Numbered from the stretch's first letter, positions 49,156-59,535 are shown. The stretch is 64,000 nucleotides of DNA from Microvirga brassicacearum (GCF_008757455.1 NZ_VCMV01000002.1:156578-220577), one strand, 5' to 3'. Numbers and translations are program-made. Notes: generated by a model not told the origin, from the sequence alone.

Positions 49156-50235
49156 ATGACTGAGACAAGTTTCTTCCCCCAGGCCCAAACGCTCACACTG
49201 CGTCAGGTGGCCGAAATGGCGAATGCGGCGCTTCCCGAGGGCGCTGACGGGGAGTTTTTGCTCAAAGGCGTCGGCCCCCTTGAAAGCGCAGGTCCCAACG
49301 ATCTCGCCTATATGGACAATGCCGCCTACGGGCGCGCACTCGGCGCCACTCAGGCCGGCGCCGTCCTCGTCACGCCGCGTTTTGCCGCAAAGGTCCCGCC
49401 GGGCAGCATCGCGCTCGTCACGCCGTTAGCCTATCGCGTTTTCGCACAGGTTCTGGCCCTTCTGTTCCCCTCCGCCATGCGGCCTGAATCGTCCTTTGCC
49501 TCGACCGGGACGTCACCGGGCTCCTTCGTCCACCCGACCGCCCGGCTCGAGCACGGCGTGAAGGTCGATCCCGGGGCTGTCATCGGACCCGGGGCCGAAA
49601 TCGGCGCCGGCACGCTGGTCGGTTCGCATGCGGTGATCGGCGCGAAGGTCAAGATCGGCCGCGATTGCTCGATCGGCCCCAACGTCACCGTGTCTCACGC
49701 ATTCCTCGGCAACCGCGTGATCCTTCATCCCGGCGTGCGCATCGGGCAGGACGGTTTCGGCTTCGCCATGGGGCCGCAAGGGCACCTCAAGGTGCCGCAG
49801 GTGGGGCGGGTGATCATTCAGGACGACGTGGAGATCGGCGCCAACAGCACAGTCGATCGCGGCGCGAGCCGTGATACGGTGATCGGCGAGGGCACCAAGA
49901 TCGACAACCTCGTCCAGATTGCCCACAATGTCGTGATCGGTCGCCATTGCGTGATCGTCGCGCAAGTCGGCATCGCCGGTTCCACGACGGTCGAGGATTA
50001 TGTGGCGATCGGCGGACAGGTGGCGGTCAACGGACACTTACGCATCGGCATGGGCGCCCAGATCGCCGCCACCAGCGGCGTCAACGGCGATGTGCCGGCG
50101 GGCGCCAAATGGGGCGGTATTCCTGCCCGGCCCATGCGGGAATGGTTCCGCGAGATGAACGCGCTGAAAAAACTTGCATCGAAAGCCGATTCCGGCGATG
50201 CCGCCAGCCATGACGGCATGTCTTCGGATCCGTGA
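49156..50235 (+). CDS. lpxD: UDP-3-O-(3-hydroxyacyl)glucosamine N-acyltransferase
   Basis: 359 residues from the preferred ATG. Third step of lipid A synthesis, adding the second hydroxyacyl chain. N-terminal UDP-binding domain ([18 protein letters not shown]) then a left-handed beta-helix of hexapeptide repeats ([20 protein letters not shown]) with the catalytic His in [11 protein letters not shown]. An alternative in-frame ATG at 49081 has a better ribosome-binding site (GGAG) but would read 25 residues through a terminator hairpin; homology begins at [13 protein letters not shown]. Start uncertain, function firm. Confidence 0.95.
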   Translation: MTETSFFPQAQTLTLRQVAEMANAALPEGADGEFLLKGVGPLESAGPNDLAYMDNAAYGRALGATQAGAVLVTPRFAAKVPPGSIALVTPLAYRVFAQVLALLFPSAMRPESSFASTGTSPGSFVHPTARLEHGVKVDPGAVIGPGAEIGAGTLVGSHAVIGAKVKIGRDCSIGPNVTVSHAFLGNRVILHPGVRIGQDGFGFAMGPQGHLKVPQVGRVIIQDDVEIGANSTVDRGASRDTVIGEGTKIDNLVQIAHNVVIGRHCVIVAQVGIAGSTTVEDYVAIGGQVAVNGHLRIGMGAQIAATSGVNGDVPAGAKWGGIPARPMREWFREMNALKKLASKADSGDAASHDGMSSDP

Positions 50236-50265
50236 AGACATCTTGCACTATCCGGAGACGATGAC

Positions 50266-50730
50266 ATGAGCGAAGCGCCAACCACGCTTCAGACCGCCGA
50301 TATCATGCAGATTCTTGAGCTGCTGCCCCATCGGTATCCGTTTCTTCTCGTCGACAGGATCATCGAGATCGACGGCGACCGGTCCTGCATCGGCATCAAG
50401 AACGTCACCTATAACGAGCCGCAATTCACCGGCCACTTTCCGACGCGGCCGATCTTTCCGGGCGTCTACCTCATAGAGGGCATGGCGCAGACGGCCGGCG
50501 CCATCTGCGTCGCGTCGAAGATCGCCGAGCAGGCCAAGCCCAAGCAGGTCTTCTTCATGACCATCGATAAGGTGAAGTTCCGCAAGCCCGTGGAGCCGGG
50601 CGATCGGGTGGAATATCACATGCGCAAGCTCAACAACCGCCGCAACATGTGGTGGTACAAGGGCGAAGCGAAGGTTGACGGCGTGCTGGTCTGCGAAGCG
50701 GAAGTTAGCGCCATGCTGGTAATGGATTGA
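50266..50730 (+). CDS. fabZ: 3-hydroxyacyl-[acyl-carrier-protein] dehydratase FabZ
   Basis: 154 residues, hot-dog fold. It dehydrates beta-hydroxyacyl-ACP in fatty acid elongation and so competes with LpxA and LpxD for hydroxyacyl-ACP, which explains its place among lpx genes. Catalytic His lies in [14 protein letters not shown] and catalytic Glu in [21 protein letters not shown] lies before the ATG. Its stop overlaps the lpxA start (TGATG). Confidence 0.97.
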   Translation: MSEAPTTLQTADIMQILELLPHRYPFLLVDRIIEIDGDRSCIGIKNVTYNEPQFTGHFPTRPIFPGVYLIEGMAQTAGAICVASKIAEQAKPKQVFFMTIDKVKFRKPVEPGDRVEYHMRKLNNRRNMWWYKGEAKVDGVLVCEAEVSAMLVMD

Positions 50731-51536
50731 TGGACACATTCATTCACAAGACCGCCATCGTCGAAGACGGCGCGAAAATCGGCGCGGGCTCGAAGATCGG
50801 CCCGTTCTGCATGGTCGGCCCCGAGGTCGAACTCGGCGAGGGCTGCGAGCTGGTCAGTCATGTGGCCGTCGCGGGGAAAACCACGATCGGCGCCCGCACG
50901 CGCATCTTTCCCTTCGCGTCCATCGGGCATATCCCGCAGGACCTGAAATATCGCGGCGAGCCATCCACGCTCACCATCGGGGCCGATTGCACCTTGCGTG
51001 AAGGCGTCACCATGAATCCGGGCACGGAGGGCGGCGGCCTGAAGACCGTGATCGGGGATCGCTGCGCATTCCTTGCCAATTCCCATGTGGGCCACGACAC
51101 GCGCGTTGGAAACGACGTGATCCTGTCGAACAACGTGATGCTGGCGGGCCACGTGACGGTCGGCGATTTCGTGATCTTCGGCGGCGGTGCCGCCGTGATC
51201 CAGTTTGCCCGCGTCGGCTCCCACGCGTTCGTCGGCGGCCTCACCGGACTGGAGAACGATCTCATCCCCTACGGCATGGCCATGGGCAACCGAGCCCATC
51301 TGGCGGGCCTCAACATCATCGGCTTGCGCCGCCGCGGCTTCACCAGAGAGCAGATCCACGAGATCCGCCGCGCCTATCGCCTGCTTTTTGCCGATGAAGG
51401 CACATTGTCGGAGCGGGTCGAGGATGTGGCGGGAGAGTTCTCCATGCATCCCTTCGTGCACGAGATCCTCGATTTCATTCGCGAGGGCAAGGACCGGGCG
51501 ATTTGCACGCCGCGAGATCCTGTCGCCTCGAACTGA
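50730..51536 (+). CDS. lpxA: Acyl-[acyl-carrier-protein]--UDP-N-acetylglucosamine O-acyltransferase
   Basis: 268 residues. First step of lipid A synthesis: transfer of a hydroxyacyl chain to UDP-GlcNAc. N-terminal beta-helix hexapeptides (IVEDGAKIGAGSKIGPFCMV), catalytic His region LANSHVGHDTRVGND, substrate loop MNPGTEGGGLKT, and the helical C-terminus (GFTREQIHEIRRAYRLLF). Coupled to fabZ upstream and lpxI downstream through overlapping TGATG junctions. Confidence 0.97.
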   Translation: MDTFIHKTAIVEDGAKIGAGSKIGPFCMVGPEVELGEGCELVSHVAVAGKTTIGARTRIFPFASIGHIPQDLKYRGEPSTLTIGADCTLREGVTMNPGTEGGGLKTVIGDRCAFLANSHVGHDTRVGNDVILSNNVMLAGHVTVGDFVIFGGGAAVIQFARVGSHAFVGGLTGLENDLIPYGMAMGNRAHLAGLNIIGLRRRGFTREQIHEIRRAYRLLFADEGTLSERVEDVAGEFSMHPFVHEILDFIREGKDRAICTPRDPVASN

Positions 51537-52432
51537 TGTCGCCTGACTCCGCGCAAGGGCGCGGCCGCAACGCCGGCCCGGTCGCGATTCTCGCCGGTTC
51601 CGGCCAATTGCCGATCCAGCTCGTGCATCATCTCGAGCGGACAGGGCAGGATTGCCGCGTGCTGGCGTTTCGCGGATTCGTGTCGGCGGAGCTGCGCCGG
51701 CGCGCGGACGCCAAGGTCGATCTGCTCGACCTCAAATCCATCATGCAACGCCTCGAGGAATGGCAGCCGCGCGCAGTCGCGCTGGTGGGGGCCGTGCGCC
51801 GCCCGGGCTTCTCCGCGCTGCTCGGGGCCTATTCGCTCCTGCGCAATCGGCAGGAGGTCCGCGACGTCATCGCACGGGGCGACGATCAGGTCCTGCGCGG
51901 GGCCGTGATGCTGCTCGAAGAGCGTGGCTACAAGGTGGTGGGCGCGCACGAACTCGCGCCCGGCCTCGTCGTGCCCGTTTCCATGACGGGGGCGCATGCG
52001 CCAAGTCCCGAGGATCAGCAGGCGGTCGCCGTTGGGCTCGATCTGCTTGGATCACTGTCGGCTTTCGATATCGGGCAGGCGGCCATTGTCGCGCGCGAGC
52101 ATGTGCTGGCGGTGGAGGGGCCGGAGGGGACCGACCGGATGCTCGGCCGGGTCTCGGCGATGCGGCAATCGCTTTTCGGGTTCCGCAAGCACAAGGAGGG
52201 CGGCGTTCTCATCAAGGCGGCCAAACGCGGGCAGGATCTGCGCGTCGACATGCCGGCGATCGGCCCGCGGACGGTTCGGGAGGCGGCGCGCGCCGGCCTC
52301 TCCGGCATCGCGGTGGGTGCCGGCTCGACTTTGGTGCTCGACCAAGACAAGACCCTCGCGCTCGCCGACCGGCTCGGGCTGTTTCTGATCGCGGTCGAAT
52401 TGCCGTGGATGGACCGGACCGATGGCGAGTGA
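51536..52432 (+). CDS. lpxI: UDP-2,3-diacylglucosamine pyrophosphatase LpxI
   Basis: 298 residues. LpxI replaces LpxH in many alphaproteobacteria and hydrolyses UDP-2,3-diacylglucosamine to lipid X. Conserved parts of the former DUF1009: AILAGSGQLPIQL at the N-terminus, ALVGAVRRPGF, GDDQVLRGAVMLLEERGYKV, and the C-terminal GSTLVLDQDKTLALADRLGL. ATG overlaps the lpxA stop; ends 11 bases inside lpxB, so lpxA-lpxI-lpxB are tightly coupled. Confidence 0.95.
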   Translation: MSPDSAQGRGRNAGPVAILAGSGQLPIQLVHHLERTGQDCRVLAFRGFVSAELRRRADAKVDLLDLKSIMQRLEEWQPRAVALVGAVRRPGFSALLGAYSLLRNRQEVRDVIARGDDQVLRGAVMLLEERGYKVVGAHELAPGLVVPVSMTGAHAPSPEDQQAVAVGLDLLGSLSAFDIGQAAIVAREHVLAVEGPEGTDRMLGRVSAMRQSLFGFRKHKEGGVLIKAAKRGQDLRVDMPAIGPRTVREAARAGLSGIAVGAGSTLVLDQDKTLALADRLGLFLIAVELPWMDRTDGE

Positions 52433-53624
52433 CGCGGCGCTGACGATCTGGATTGTCGCAGGCGAGGAATCCGGCGACCAACTCGGCGCGAAGCTGATGC
52501 GCGCGCTGAAGGCGCAACAGAACGGGGCGCGCTTGCGCTTCGGCGGGGTCGGCGGTCACGCCATGGCGCAGGAAGGCCTCGACAGCCTGTTTCCGCTCGA
52601 AGATATCGCCGTCATGGGTTTCTCGGCCGTTATCAATCGGTTGCCGACGATTCTTCGCCGGATCCGGCAGAGCGTCGACGCGGTGGTAGCGGCCAAACCC
52701 GACATGCTGATCATCATCGACAGCCCCGATTTCACCCATCGCGTGGCGAAGGCTGTGCGCAAGCGCGCCCCGGACATTCCCATCGTCGATTACGTCAGCC
52801 CGTCGGTCTGGGCCTGGCGTCCGGGACGGGCGCGGACGATGCGCGCCTATGTGGATCACCTGCTCGCGCTGCTGCCGTTCGAGCCGGAGGCGCATAAGCG
52901 GCTTGGCGGTCCGTCGACCACCTATGTGGGGCACCCGCTGATTGAGCGGCTTGGCGAGATCAGGCCCGCAAAGGGCGAGCGGGGAACGTCCGACGGCGAA
53001 CCTCTCCGGCTCCTCGTTCTCCCCGGCAGTCGTCGCTCCGAGGTGAGCCGGCTGATGGCGCCGTTCGGCGAGGCTCTGGCGTTGCTGCAGCAGGCTTCAG
53101 CACGCGCCTTCGACGTCACGATCCCGGCCGTGCCGCATCTTGCCGACGAGATCGCGCGCCGCGCCGAGAGCTGGAGCTTAAAGCCGACGATCGTCCAGGA
53201 CGAGGCGGCGAAATGGGCGGCTTTTCGCAGGGCCGATGCGGCGCTCGCCGCATCCGGGACGGTGACGCTGGAGCTTGGCCTGTCCGGCGTTCCGATGATC
53301 GTCGCCTACCGGGTCTCGAAGATCGAAGAGATCCTGAAATATCTGATCAAGGCCCATTCCATCGTCCTGACCAACCTCGTGCTGGGCGAGAACGTCATTC
53401 CCGAATTCATCCAGTGGGATTGCACCCCCGACAAACTCGCAGAGGCGCTGCTGCCGCTGCTTTCCGACACTCCGGAGCGGCGACGACAGGAAGAGGCTTT
53501 CCGCAGGCTCGACGATCTGATGCGGCTCGGTGACGAACAACCGAGCGAGCGCGCGGCGCGGACCGTCATCGAAACCCTCCACCGTCATTCCGGGGCGAGC
53601 GCAGCGAGAGCCCGGAACCTATAA
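52422..53624 (+). CDS. lpxB: Lipid-A-disaccharide synthase
   Basis: 400 residues, glycosyltransferase family 19. It joins lipid X and UDP-diacylglucosamine to the tetraacyl disaccharide. Motifs: AGEESGDQLGAKLMRAL at the N-terminus, DYVSPSVWAWRPGRA, LPGSRRSEVSRL, and ASGTVTLELGLSGVPMIVAY. The last 13 residues (RHSGASAARARNL, from base 53583) are encoded by the left end of a family C palindromic repeat, so the native C-terminus has been replaced or extended. The core enzyme appears intact. Confidence 0.96.
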   Translation: MASDAALTIWIVAGEESGDQLGAKLMRALKAQQNGARLRFGGVGGHAMAQEGLDSLFPLEDIAVMGFSAVINRLPTILRRIRQSVDAVVAAKPDMLIIIDSPDFTHRVAKAVRKRAPDIPIVDYVSPSVWAWRPGRARTMRAYVDHLLALLPFEPEAHKRLGGPSTTYVGHPLIERLGEIRPAKGERGTSDGEPLRLLVLPGSRRSEVSRLMAPFGEALALLQQASARAFDVTIPAVPHLADEIARRAESWSLKPTIVQDEAAKWAAFRRADAALAASGTVTLELGLSGVPMIVAYRVSKIEEILKYLIKAHSIVLTNLVLGENVIPEFIQWDCTPDKLAEALLPLLSDTPERRRQEEAFRRLDDLMRLGDEQPSERAARTVIETLHRHSGASAARARNL

Positions 53625-53719
53625 GCATTGCGGCGTCCGGACGAGCTTCACGGCCTTCAGCGCTTCACTCGGCCTTGTCAGCGCGTCTGGGTTCCGGGCT
53701 CCGCTTTCGCGGACCCGGA
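53583..53719. repeat. Palindromic repeat, family C, copy 2
   Basis: CGTCATTCCGGGGCGAGC ... GAGAGCCCGGAACC on the left and GTCAGCGCGTCTGGGTTCCG ... GCTTTCGCGGACCCGG on the right are partly complementary arms. The left arm overlaps the 3' end of lpxB; the right arm ends four bases before the end of the GIY-YIG gene. The right arm is identical over about 46 bases to that of copy 3. Confidence 0.88.
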
Positions 53720-53722
53720 TAT

Positions 53723-54010
53723 TCAGCGGTTCAGGGTCAGATAAAGGTCCGACCAATCGGGATTGATGTCTTCGATGAGACGAATTTTCCAATCGCGGCG
53801 CCATTTCTTGAGGCTCTTCTCGCGTGTGATCGCCTCGTCAATTCTCTCATAGGTCTCGTACCAGACGAGCCGATGCACGTCGTATCGAGCGGAGAAGCCG
53901 GGTATGATCTTCGCTTTGTGTTCGCCGACACGACGGGACAGATCATTCGTCACGCCAAGATAGAGCGTGCCGTGGCGGCGGCTGGCGAGCAGATAAACAC
54001 AATAAACCAT
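53723..54010 (-). CDS. GIY-YIG nuclease family protein
   Basis: 95 residues, a stand-alone GIY-YIG domain of the YhbQ type. The GIY part is seen as VYCVYLLASRRHGTLYLGVT (Tyr residues 6 and 17, Gly 19), the catalytic Arg in NDLSRRVGEHK (about residue 26-27), and the metal-binding Glu in AITREKSLKKWRR. All catalytic positions appear intact, so it could be an active DNA endonuclease; the cellular role of these short proteins is not established. It is encoded opposite to lpxB, downstream of gltA on the same strand, and flanked on both sides by direct copies of the family C repeat. Confidence 0.9.
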   Translation of the reverse strand: MVYCVYLLASRRHGTLYLGVTNDLSRRVGEHKAKIIPGFSARYDVHRLVWYETYERIDEAITREKSLKKWRRDWKIRLIEDINPDWSDLYLTLNR

Positions 54011-54051
54011 GCGGTATAGTGTTTCATAGCCCTATCGCACGCAAGCCCTCT

Positions 54052-54191
54052 GTCGTTCCGGGGCGAGCGCCGCGAGAGCCCGGAATCCATCAACACCGAA
54101 GGGATCAAGAGGAGCGCCAACCCTTGCGTTCACTCGACCTTGTCAGCGCGTCTGGGTTCCGGGCTCCGCTTTCGCGGACCCGGAATGACGG
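54052..54191. repeat. Palindromic repeat, family C, copy 3
   Basis: Same order and orientation as copy 2: GTCGTTCCGGGGCGAGC ... GAGAGCCCGGAATCC, a spacer ending in TTCACTCG, then CTTGTCAGCGCGTCTGGGTT ... CGCGGACCCGGAATGACGG. It lies between the GIY-YIG start and the end of gltA. Confidence 0.88.
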
Positions 54192-54199
54192 ACATTCAG

Positions 54200-55492
54200 T
54201 TATCCGCGCGATGCGACCGTCGCGTAGTCGCGGGGGGGCGAGCCCACATAGAGCTGGCGCGGACGACCGATGCGCTGCGACGGGTCCTCGATCATCTCGC
54301 TCCACTGGGCGATCCAGCCGACCGTGCGGGCGAGCGCGAACAGCACCGTGAACATCGAGGTCGGGAAGCCCATGGCCTTCAGCGTGATGCCCGAATAGAA
54401 ATCGATGTTCGGATAGAGCTTCTTCTCGAGGAAATACTCGTCCTTGAGAGCGATCTGTTCGAGTTCGATCGCGACGTCGAGCAGCGGATCGTCCTTGATG
54501 CCGAGTTCGTTCAGTACTTCATGCGTGGTCTTCTGCATGATGCGCGCGCGCGGATCGTAGTTCTTGTAGACCCGGTGGCCGAATCCCATGAGGCGGAACG
54601 GATCGTTCTTGTCCTTCGCCTTGGCGATGTATTGCGGGATGCGGTCGGGCGTGCCGATTTCCTCCAGCATCTTCAGCGCCGCCTCGTTGGCGCCGCCATG
54701 AGCAGGGCCCCACAGGCAGGCGATGCCGGCAGCGATGCACGCGAACGGATTGGCGCCCGAGGAGCCGGCCAGACGCACGGTCGAGGTCGAGGCGTTCTGC
54801 TCGTGATCCGCATGCAGGATGAAGATGCGATCAAGCGCGCGGGAAAGCACCGGATTGACCTTGTATTCCTCGCACGGGACGGCAAAGCACATGCGCAGGA
54901 AGTTCGACGTGTAGTCGAGGTCGTTCTGCGGATACACGAAAGGCTGGCCGACCGAATACTTGTAGGCCATGGCGGCCAGCGTCGGCATCTTGGCGATCAT
55001 GCGCATGGAAGCGATCATGCGCTGCTGCGGATCCGAGATGTCGGTCGAGTCGTGATAGAAGGCCGACAGCGCCCCCACCGACGCCACCATGATGGCCATC
55101 GGGTGTGCGTCGCGGCGGAAGCCCTGGAAGAAGCGGTTCATCTGGTCATGCACCATGGTGTGGCGCGTGACGCGGTAATCGAAATCGGCCTTCTGGGCTG
55201 CGGTCGGCAGCTCGCCGTAGAGCAGCAGATAGCAGGTCTCGAGGAAATCGCCGTGTTCGGCGAGCTGCTCGATCGGGTAGCCGCGATAGAGCAGCACACC
55301 CTTGTCGCCGTCGATATAGGTGATCTTCGACTCGCAACTCGCGGTCGAGGTGAAACCCGGATCGTACGTGAAGGAACCCGTCTGGGCGTAGAGCTTGGAG
55401 ATGTCGATGACACTCGGGCCGATGGTGCCGTTTTTCACCGCCAGTTCGACGTTCTTGTCCTCGACATTCAGCGTTACAGAATTCGCGCTCAT
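54200..55492 (-). CDS. gltA: Citrate synthase (type II)
   Basis: 430 residues. Condenses oxaloacetate and acetyl-CoA at the entry of the TCA cycle; of the NADH-sensitive hexameric Gram-negative type by length and N-terminal domain ([20 protein letters not shown]). Active-site stretches: [15 protein letters not shown] (His), [16 protein letters not shown] (His) and [20 protein letters not shown] (catalytic Asp region). ATG at 55492 is chosen, with AAGGGCGAAG upstream; an in-frame ATG eleven codons earlier is less likely. It shares orientation with gltX, 175 bp apart. Confidence 0.97.
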   Translation of the reverse strand: MSANSVTLNVEDKNVELAVKNGTIGPSVIDISKLYAQTGSFTYDPGFTSTASCESKITYIDGDKGVLLYRGYPIEQLAEHGDFLETCYLLLYGELPTAAQKADFDYRVTRHTMVHDQMNRFFQGFRRDAHPMAIMVASVGALSAFYHDSTDISDPQQRMIASMRMIAKMPTLAAMAYKYSVGQPFVYPQNDLDYTSNFLRMCFAVPCEEYKVNPVLSRALDRIFILHADHEQNASTSTVRLAGSSGANPFACIAAGIACLWGPAHGGANEAALKMLEEIGTPDRIPQYIAKAKDKNDPFRLMGFGHRVYKNYDPRARIMQKTTHEVLNELGIKDDPLLDVAIELEQIALKDEYFLEKKLYPNIDFYSGITLKAMGFPTSMFTVLFALARTVGWIAQWSEMIEDPSQRIGRPRQLYVGSPPRDYATVASRG

Positions 55493-55667
55493 GCGTCTTC
55501 GCCCTTTCAACAGGAGGCCGGGCATTACCTAGTGCAGCCGCGTGTCTGGAGAAGGTGTCTCCGTGCCGAGGTCCGTACCGAGGTTGGCCGGTCGGGGGAA
55601 CTTTATGGTCGTGTGGGTAGCTTATCCGTCCGGACGGAGCAAGCACGTCTGAGGGCGCTGCGCCGGG

Positions 55668-57095
55668 CTATGCAGCCGGTGCAGCGCTCAGTTGATCGCG
55701 AAGCCGTGACAGGGTTTCGTCACGACCGAGAACAGCCATGACATCGAAGAGGCCGGGCGAGGTCGCACGTCCGGTGAGGGCCGCCCGCAAGGGCTGCGCC
55801 ACCTGTCCAAGCTTCGCCCCGAGCGCCTCCGCGTGCTGGCGCACGACGGCCTCGACGTTCTCAGGCTTCCAGTCCGACACCGCCTCCAGCTTCTCGACGA
55901 TTCCGGCAAGCCGGGCGCGGCCCTCACCGAGCAGGCTGGCGGCCTTTTCGTCGAGCTTCAGCGGGCGCTGGGCGTAGAGGTAATAGGCACTGTCGAGCAG
56001 TTCCACGAGGTTCTTGGCGCGCTCCTTCAGACCCGGCATGGCGGCGACGAGCTTTGCGCGCAGGGCAGGGGTGAAAGCGTCGCCCAATCCGCGCTCGGCG
56101 CCGATTTCCGGCAGCAGGCCCTCGATCGCACCGACGAGTTCATCATCGCCGGTCTGACGCATGTAATGGCCATTGATGTTCTCGAGCTTCACGAAGTCGA
56201 AACGCGCCGGGGAGCGGCCGATGCTGCCGAGATCGAACGCCTCGATCATCTCCTCGGTCGTGAAGAATTCCTGATCGCCGTGGCTCCAGCCGAGACGCAC
56301 GAGATAGTTCCGCAACGCCACCGGCAGATAGCCCATGCTGCGATAGGCCTCGACCCCCAGCGCCCCATGGCGCTTGGAAAGCTTCGAGCCGTCCGGACCA
56401 TGGATGAGCGGAATGTGCGACATGCTCGGCACCGGCCAATCAAGGGCCTGATAGATCTGGGTCTGCCGCGCGCCGTTGGTCAGGTGGTCGTCGCCGCGGA
56501 TGATGTGGGTGATGTCCATGTCATGATCGTCGACGACGACGGCGAGCATGTAGGTCGGCGTGCCGTCCGAGCGCAGAAGCACCAGATCGTCGAGATCCTT
56601 GTTCTGCCAGACGACACGGCCCTGCACCGCATCCTCAACGACGGTCTCGCCTTCCTGCGGCGCCTTCAGGCGGATGACCGGCTTCACGCCCGCAGGCGCC
56701 TCGGACGGGTCGCGATCGCGCCAGCGGCCGTCGTAGCGCATGGCCTTGCCGTCCCGGCGGGCTTCCGCCCGCATGGCCTCAAGCTCGTCCTGGCTCGCAT
56801 AGCAATAATAGGCGCGGCCGTTGGCGAGCAGGGATTCGGCGACCTCCTTGTGGCGGGCGGCGCGGGAGAACTGGTAGACGACGTCGCCATCCCAATCGAG
56901 GCCAAGCCAGGTCAGGCCTTCGAGGATCGCCTTGATGGCCGGTTCGGTCGAGCGCTCACGATCGGTATCCTCGATCCGCAGCAGCATCTTGCCGCCATGC
57001 CGCTTGGTGTAGAGCCAATTGAACAGAGCCGTGCGCGCGCCGCCGATATGCAGGAAACCGGTGGGAGACGGGGCGAAGCGGGTGATGACACTCAT
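55668..57095 (-). CDS. gltX: Glutamate--tRNA ligase
   Basis: 475 residues, class I synthetase. The HIGH-type motif lies in [20 protein letters not shown] and the KMSKS-type motif in [24 protein letters not shown] is the glutamate-binding segment. The C-terminal alpha-helical cage domain binds the anticodon. Alphaproteobacteria often encode two GluRS; which one this is cannot be told from the window alone. Divergent from comEC, sharing a 127-bp intergenic region. Confidence 0.97.
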   Translation of the reverse strand: MSVITRFAPSPTGFLHIGGARTALFNWLYTKRHGGKMLLRIEDTDRERSTEPAIKAILEGLTWLGLDWDGDVVYQFSRAARHKEVAESLLANGRAYYCYASQDELEAMRAEARRDGKAMRYDGRWRDRDPSEAPAGVKPVIRLKAPQEGETVVEDAVQGRVVWQNKDLDDLVLLRSDGTPTYMLAVVVDDHDMDITHIIRGDDHLTNGARQTQIYQALDWPVPSMSHIPLIHGPDGSKLSKRHGALGVEAYRSMGYLPVALRNYLVRLGWSHGDQEFFTTEEMIEAFDLGSIGRSPARFDFVKLENINGHYMRQTGDDELVGAIEGLLPEIGAERGLGDAFTPALRAKLVAAMPGLKERAKNLVELLDSAYYLYAQRPLKLDEKAASLLGEGRARLAGIVEKLEAVSDWKPENVEAVVRQHAEALGAKLGQVAQPLRAALTGRATSPGLFDVMAVLGRDETLSRLRDQLSAAPAA

Positions 57096-57222
57096 CGGAC
57101 AGAACCTTGGCAGGAAAGAACGGGGGCGACGGAACTCGTTCGATTCGAGACCTCCATATGGAGGGTTCGCCGCAATCGACCGTCGTCTACCATGTAAACC
57201 CGCCGGACGTTAAGCCGAACCG

Positions 57223-59535
57223 ATGCATCTGCCTGACAATCGCCAGAATGGGCCGAAGCCGCGTCTGATTGCGCGGGCTGTCGCCTTGCCGCGACGGTGG
57301 CAACCGGCCATCGAATTCGGTCTCGCCGATTGGCAAGGCTGGCTGTCGCGGGGGGCCTCGCGCGAGATCGATCAGCGGCGGCTTTTCCCCTGGCTTGCGG
57401 TCTGTTTCGGCGCCGGAATCCTGCTGTTCTTCCAGGCTGAAGGCAGGCCGGCGCTCTGGGCGCCCTTGTCGGGCCTCGCGCTCTTCGCGGGTTTCGCCGC
57501 GGCCTTTCGGAGCCGCCCTGCGGCCCTTGCCGTTTGCGTCGGAGCGGCCATGGTGTTCGCAGGCTTTGCCGCAGGGGCGCTTCGATCCCGCGCGGTCGAG
57601 GCACCGGTCCTGAGCCGGATCGTCATCGCGCCGATGTCAGGGTTCATCGAGGCGGTCGAGGATCGGCCTGCGGGCAAGCGTCTCCTCCTGCGGCTGGTGG
57701 ACCTGAAAGGGACGAGCGAAGTCGACCGGCCGCGGCGCGTGCGGGTGACGCTGCGAAAAGGCGAGGGGCTGGTCGCAGGCCAGTTCATCAGCGCCCAGGC
57801 GCGCCTGCTGCCGCCGCCGCAGCCGGCCTGGCCCGGCGGCTACGATTTTGGCCGCGATGCCTATTACCGGGGGGTCGGGGCGGTCGGCTCGATCCTGGGA
57901 CCGGTCAAGACGCTCGATCCGCCTGCACCGCCGCCATGGCGGCTGCGCCTTGCGGCCGCTGTGGACGAGGCGCGCAACATCCTGACCCAACGCATTGCCG
58001 CCGCCATCGAAGGGCCCGCGGGCGGGGTCGGCGCTGCGCTCGTGACCGGCAAGCGCGGTCTCATTCCAGAGGCGACGAACGACGTGCTGCGCGCGGCCGG
58101 CATCTACCACATCGTGTCGATTTCCGGTCTCCACATGGTTTTGGCCGCAGGCACTTTCTTCTGGCTGGCGCGCGCCCTGTTGAGCCTCGTGCCGACGCTC
58201 GCCCTGATGTGGCCGGTGAAGAAAATGGCGGCCGTCACGGCGATGGCCGGCGCGACGGGCTATTGCGTCTTTTCCGGCGCCGATGTGGCGACCATTCGAT
58301 CGCTGATCATGACGCTGGTGATGTTCGGCGCGGTGCTGGTGGACCGGCCCGCGCTAAGCGTCCGGAACCTTGCCATCGCCGCCATCGTCGTGCTCGCCCG
58401 CGAGCCGGAGGCGCTGCTTGGTCCCAGTTTCCAGATGTCGTTTGGGGCCGTGGCGGCGCTCGCGGCTTTCGTGCCGCTTCTGCAATGGGGCCGGTTCGAG
58501 GGGCGCTCGAACGGCCGGCTGGAAACCGCCCTGCGCTGGCTGGGGCGGCATGCGGTGGGGCTCGTGACCACGACCCTGGTCGCCAGCATCGCGACGGCGC
58601 CCTTCGCCGCCTATCACTTCCAGACGCTCAATCCCTACGGCCTCGTCGGCAACGCTCTGGCGCTGCCGCTCGTCTCGCTGGTCGTCATGCCGTCGGCGGT
58701 GCTCGGGGTGCTGACATATCCCTTCGGCCTCGATCGACCGGTCTGGCAGATGATGGGCGCCGCCGTCTCGCAGGTGCTCGACGTCTCGGGATGGGTCGGC
58801 GGTTTTGGCGGATCGAGCGTGGTGATCCCGGCCTTGGGCCTGGGGGCGTTGGCCTTGTTCAGCCTCGCCCTTCTGGTGGCGGCCATTTTCGCCTCCGCGC
58901 TGCGATGGCTCGCGGTGGTGCCGGCATTGGCGGGCCTCGCATTGGCCGCTGCGCCGGCCCGCCCGGACATCTATGTCGACCGGGACGGGCAGGGCGCTGC
59001 AATCAGGAACGCCGCCGGCCGGCTGACATTCGTTGGAAAGACATCAGCTTTCGTCGCCGAGCAATGGCTGCGCGCCGATGGCGACGGGCGCGATGCGGCA
59101 GATGTGAATTCCGCCGCTGCGTCTGCGAAGGACGGCGCCCGTTGCGACCCGGAGGGCTGCGTGGTCGAGAGCGTCGATCGCCGCAACATCGCCTTCGTGC
59201 AGAAAGCCTCAGCCTTCGAGGAGGATTGCCGGCGCGCCGAGATCATCATCACGCGTTTGAAGGCGCCGACGCTGCCCTGCGCGGCGCTTCTTGTCCTTGA
59301 TCGGGAGGCACTCGCGGTGCGCGGCGCGACCACGATCCGTTTGGGCGCGGACAGCATCGAAATCCGCTCCGTGCGCAAAGGCGACGAGACCGTCGCGCGC
59401 ACAACTGCTGCGACGCGTCCGCCCGTTCCCGCGGCAAGACCCGCAAGAGCCGTTCCCGAACAGGATATCCCGGAGGACGACCGGCCCGAGCCAGACCCGT
59501 CGCATGACGATTTCAGTAGCGACGGACCAGGCTGA
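57223..59535 (+). CDS. comEC: ComEC/Rec2 family DNA-uptake channel protein
   Basis: 770 residues. N-terminal helices, a DUF4131/OB-like periplasmic domain (about residues 130-210, [19 protein letters not shown]), then the Competence membrane domain with multiple helices, including [20 protein letters not shown] and [15 protein letters not shown]. The C-terminal metallo-beta-lactamase nuclease domain of B. subtilis ComEC is absent; instead there is a cytosolic region without the HxHxDH motif and a Pro/acidic tail. It likely imports single-stranded DNA. The start lacks a clear ribosome-binding site. Its 3' end overlaps lexA tail-to-tail by 23 bases. Confidence 0.88.
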   Translation: MHLPDNRQNGPKPRLIARAVALPRRWQPAIEFGLADWQGWLSRGASREIDQRRLFPWLAVCFGAGILLFFQAEGRPALWAPLSGLALFAGFAAAFRSRPAALAVCVGAAMVFAGFAAGALRSRAVEAPVLSRIVIAPMSGFIEAVEDRPAGKRLLLRLVDLKGTSEVDRPRRVRVTLRKGEGLVAGQFISAQARLLPPPQPAWPGGYDFGRDAYYRGVGAVGSILGPVKTLDPPAPPPWRLRLAAAVDEARNILTQRIAAAIEGPAGGVGAALVTGKRGLIPEATNDVLRAAGIYHIVSISGLHMVLAAGTFFWLARALLSLVPTLALMWPVKKMAAVTAMAGATGYCVFSGADVATIRSLIMTLVMFGAVLVDRPALSVRNLAIAAIVVLAREPEALLGPSFQMSFGAVAALAAFVPLLQWGRFEGRSNGRLETALRWLGRHAVGLVTTTLVASIATAPFAAYHFQTLNPYGLVGNALALPLVSLVVMPSAVLGVLTYPFGLDRPVWQMMGAAVSQVLDVSGWVGGFGGSSVVIPALGLGALALFSLALLVAAIFASALRWLAVVPALAGLALAAAPARPDIYVDRDGQGAAIRNAAGRLTFVGKTSAFVAEQWLRADGDGRDAADVNSAAASAKDGARCDPEGCVVESVDRRNIAFVQKASAFEEDCRRAEIIITRLKAPTLPCAALLVLDREALAVRGATTIRLGADSIEIRSVRKGDETVARTTAATRPPVPAARPARAVPEQDIPEDDRPEPDPSHDDFSSDGPG

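Noticed and set aside
54140..55741. 533-residue plus-strand frame opposite gltA
   Set aside because: Opposite a certain citrate synthase; no family similarity recognised.
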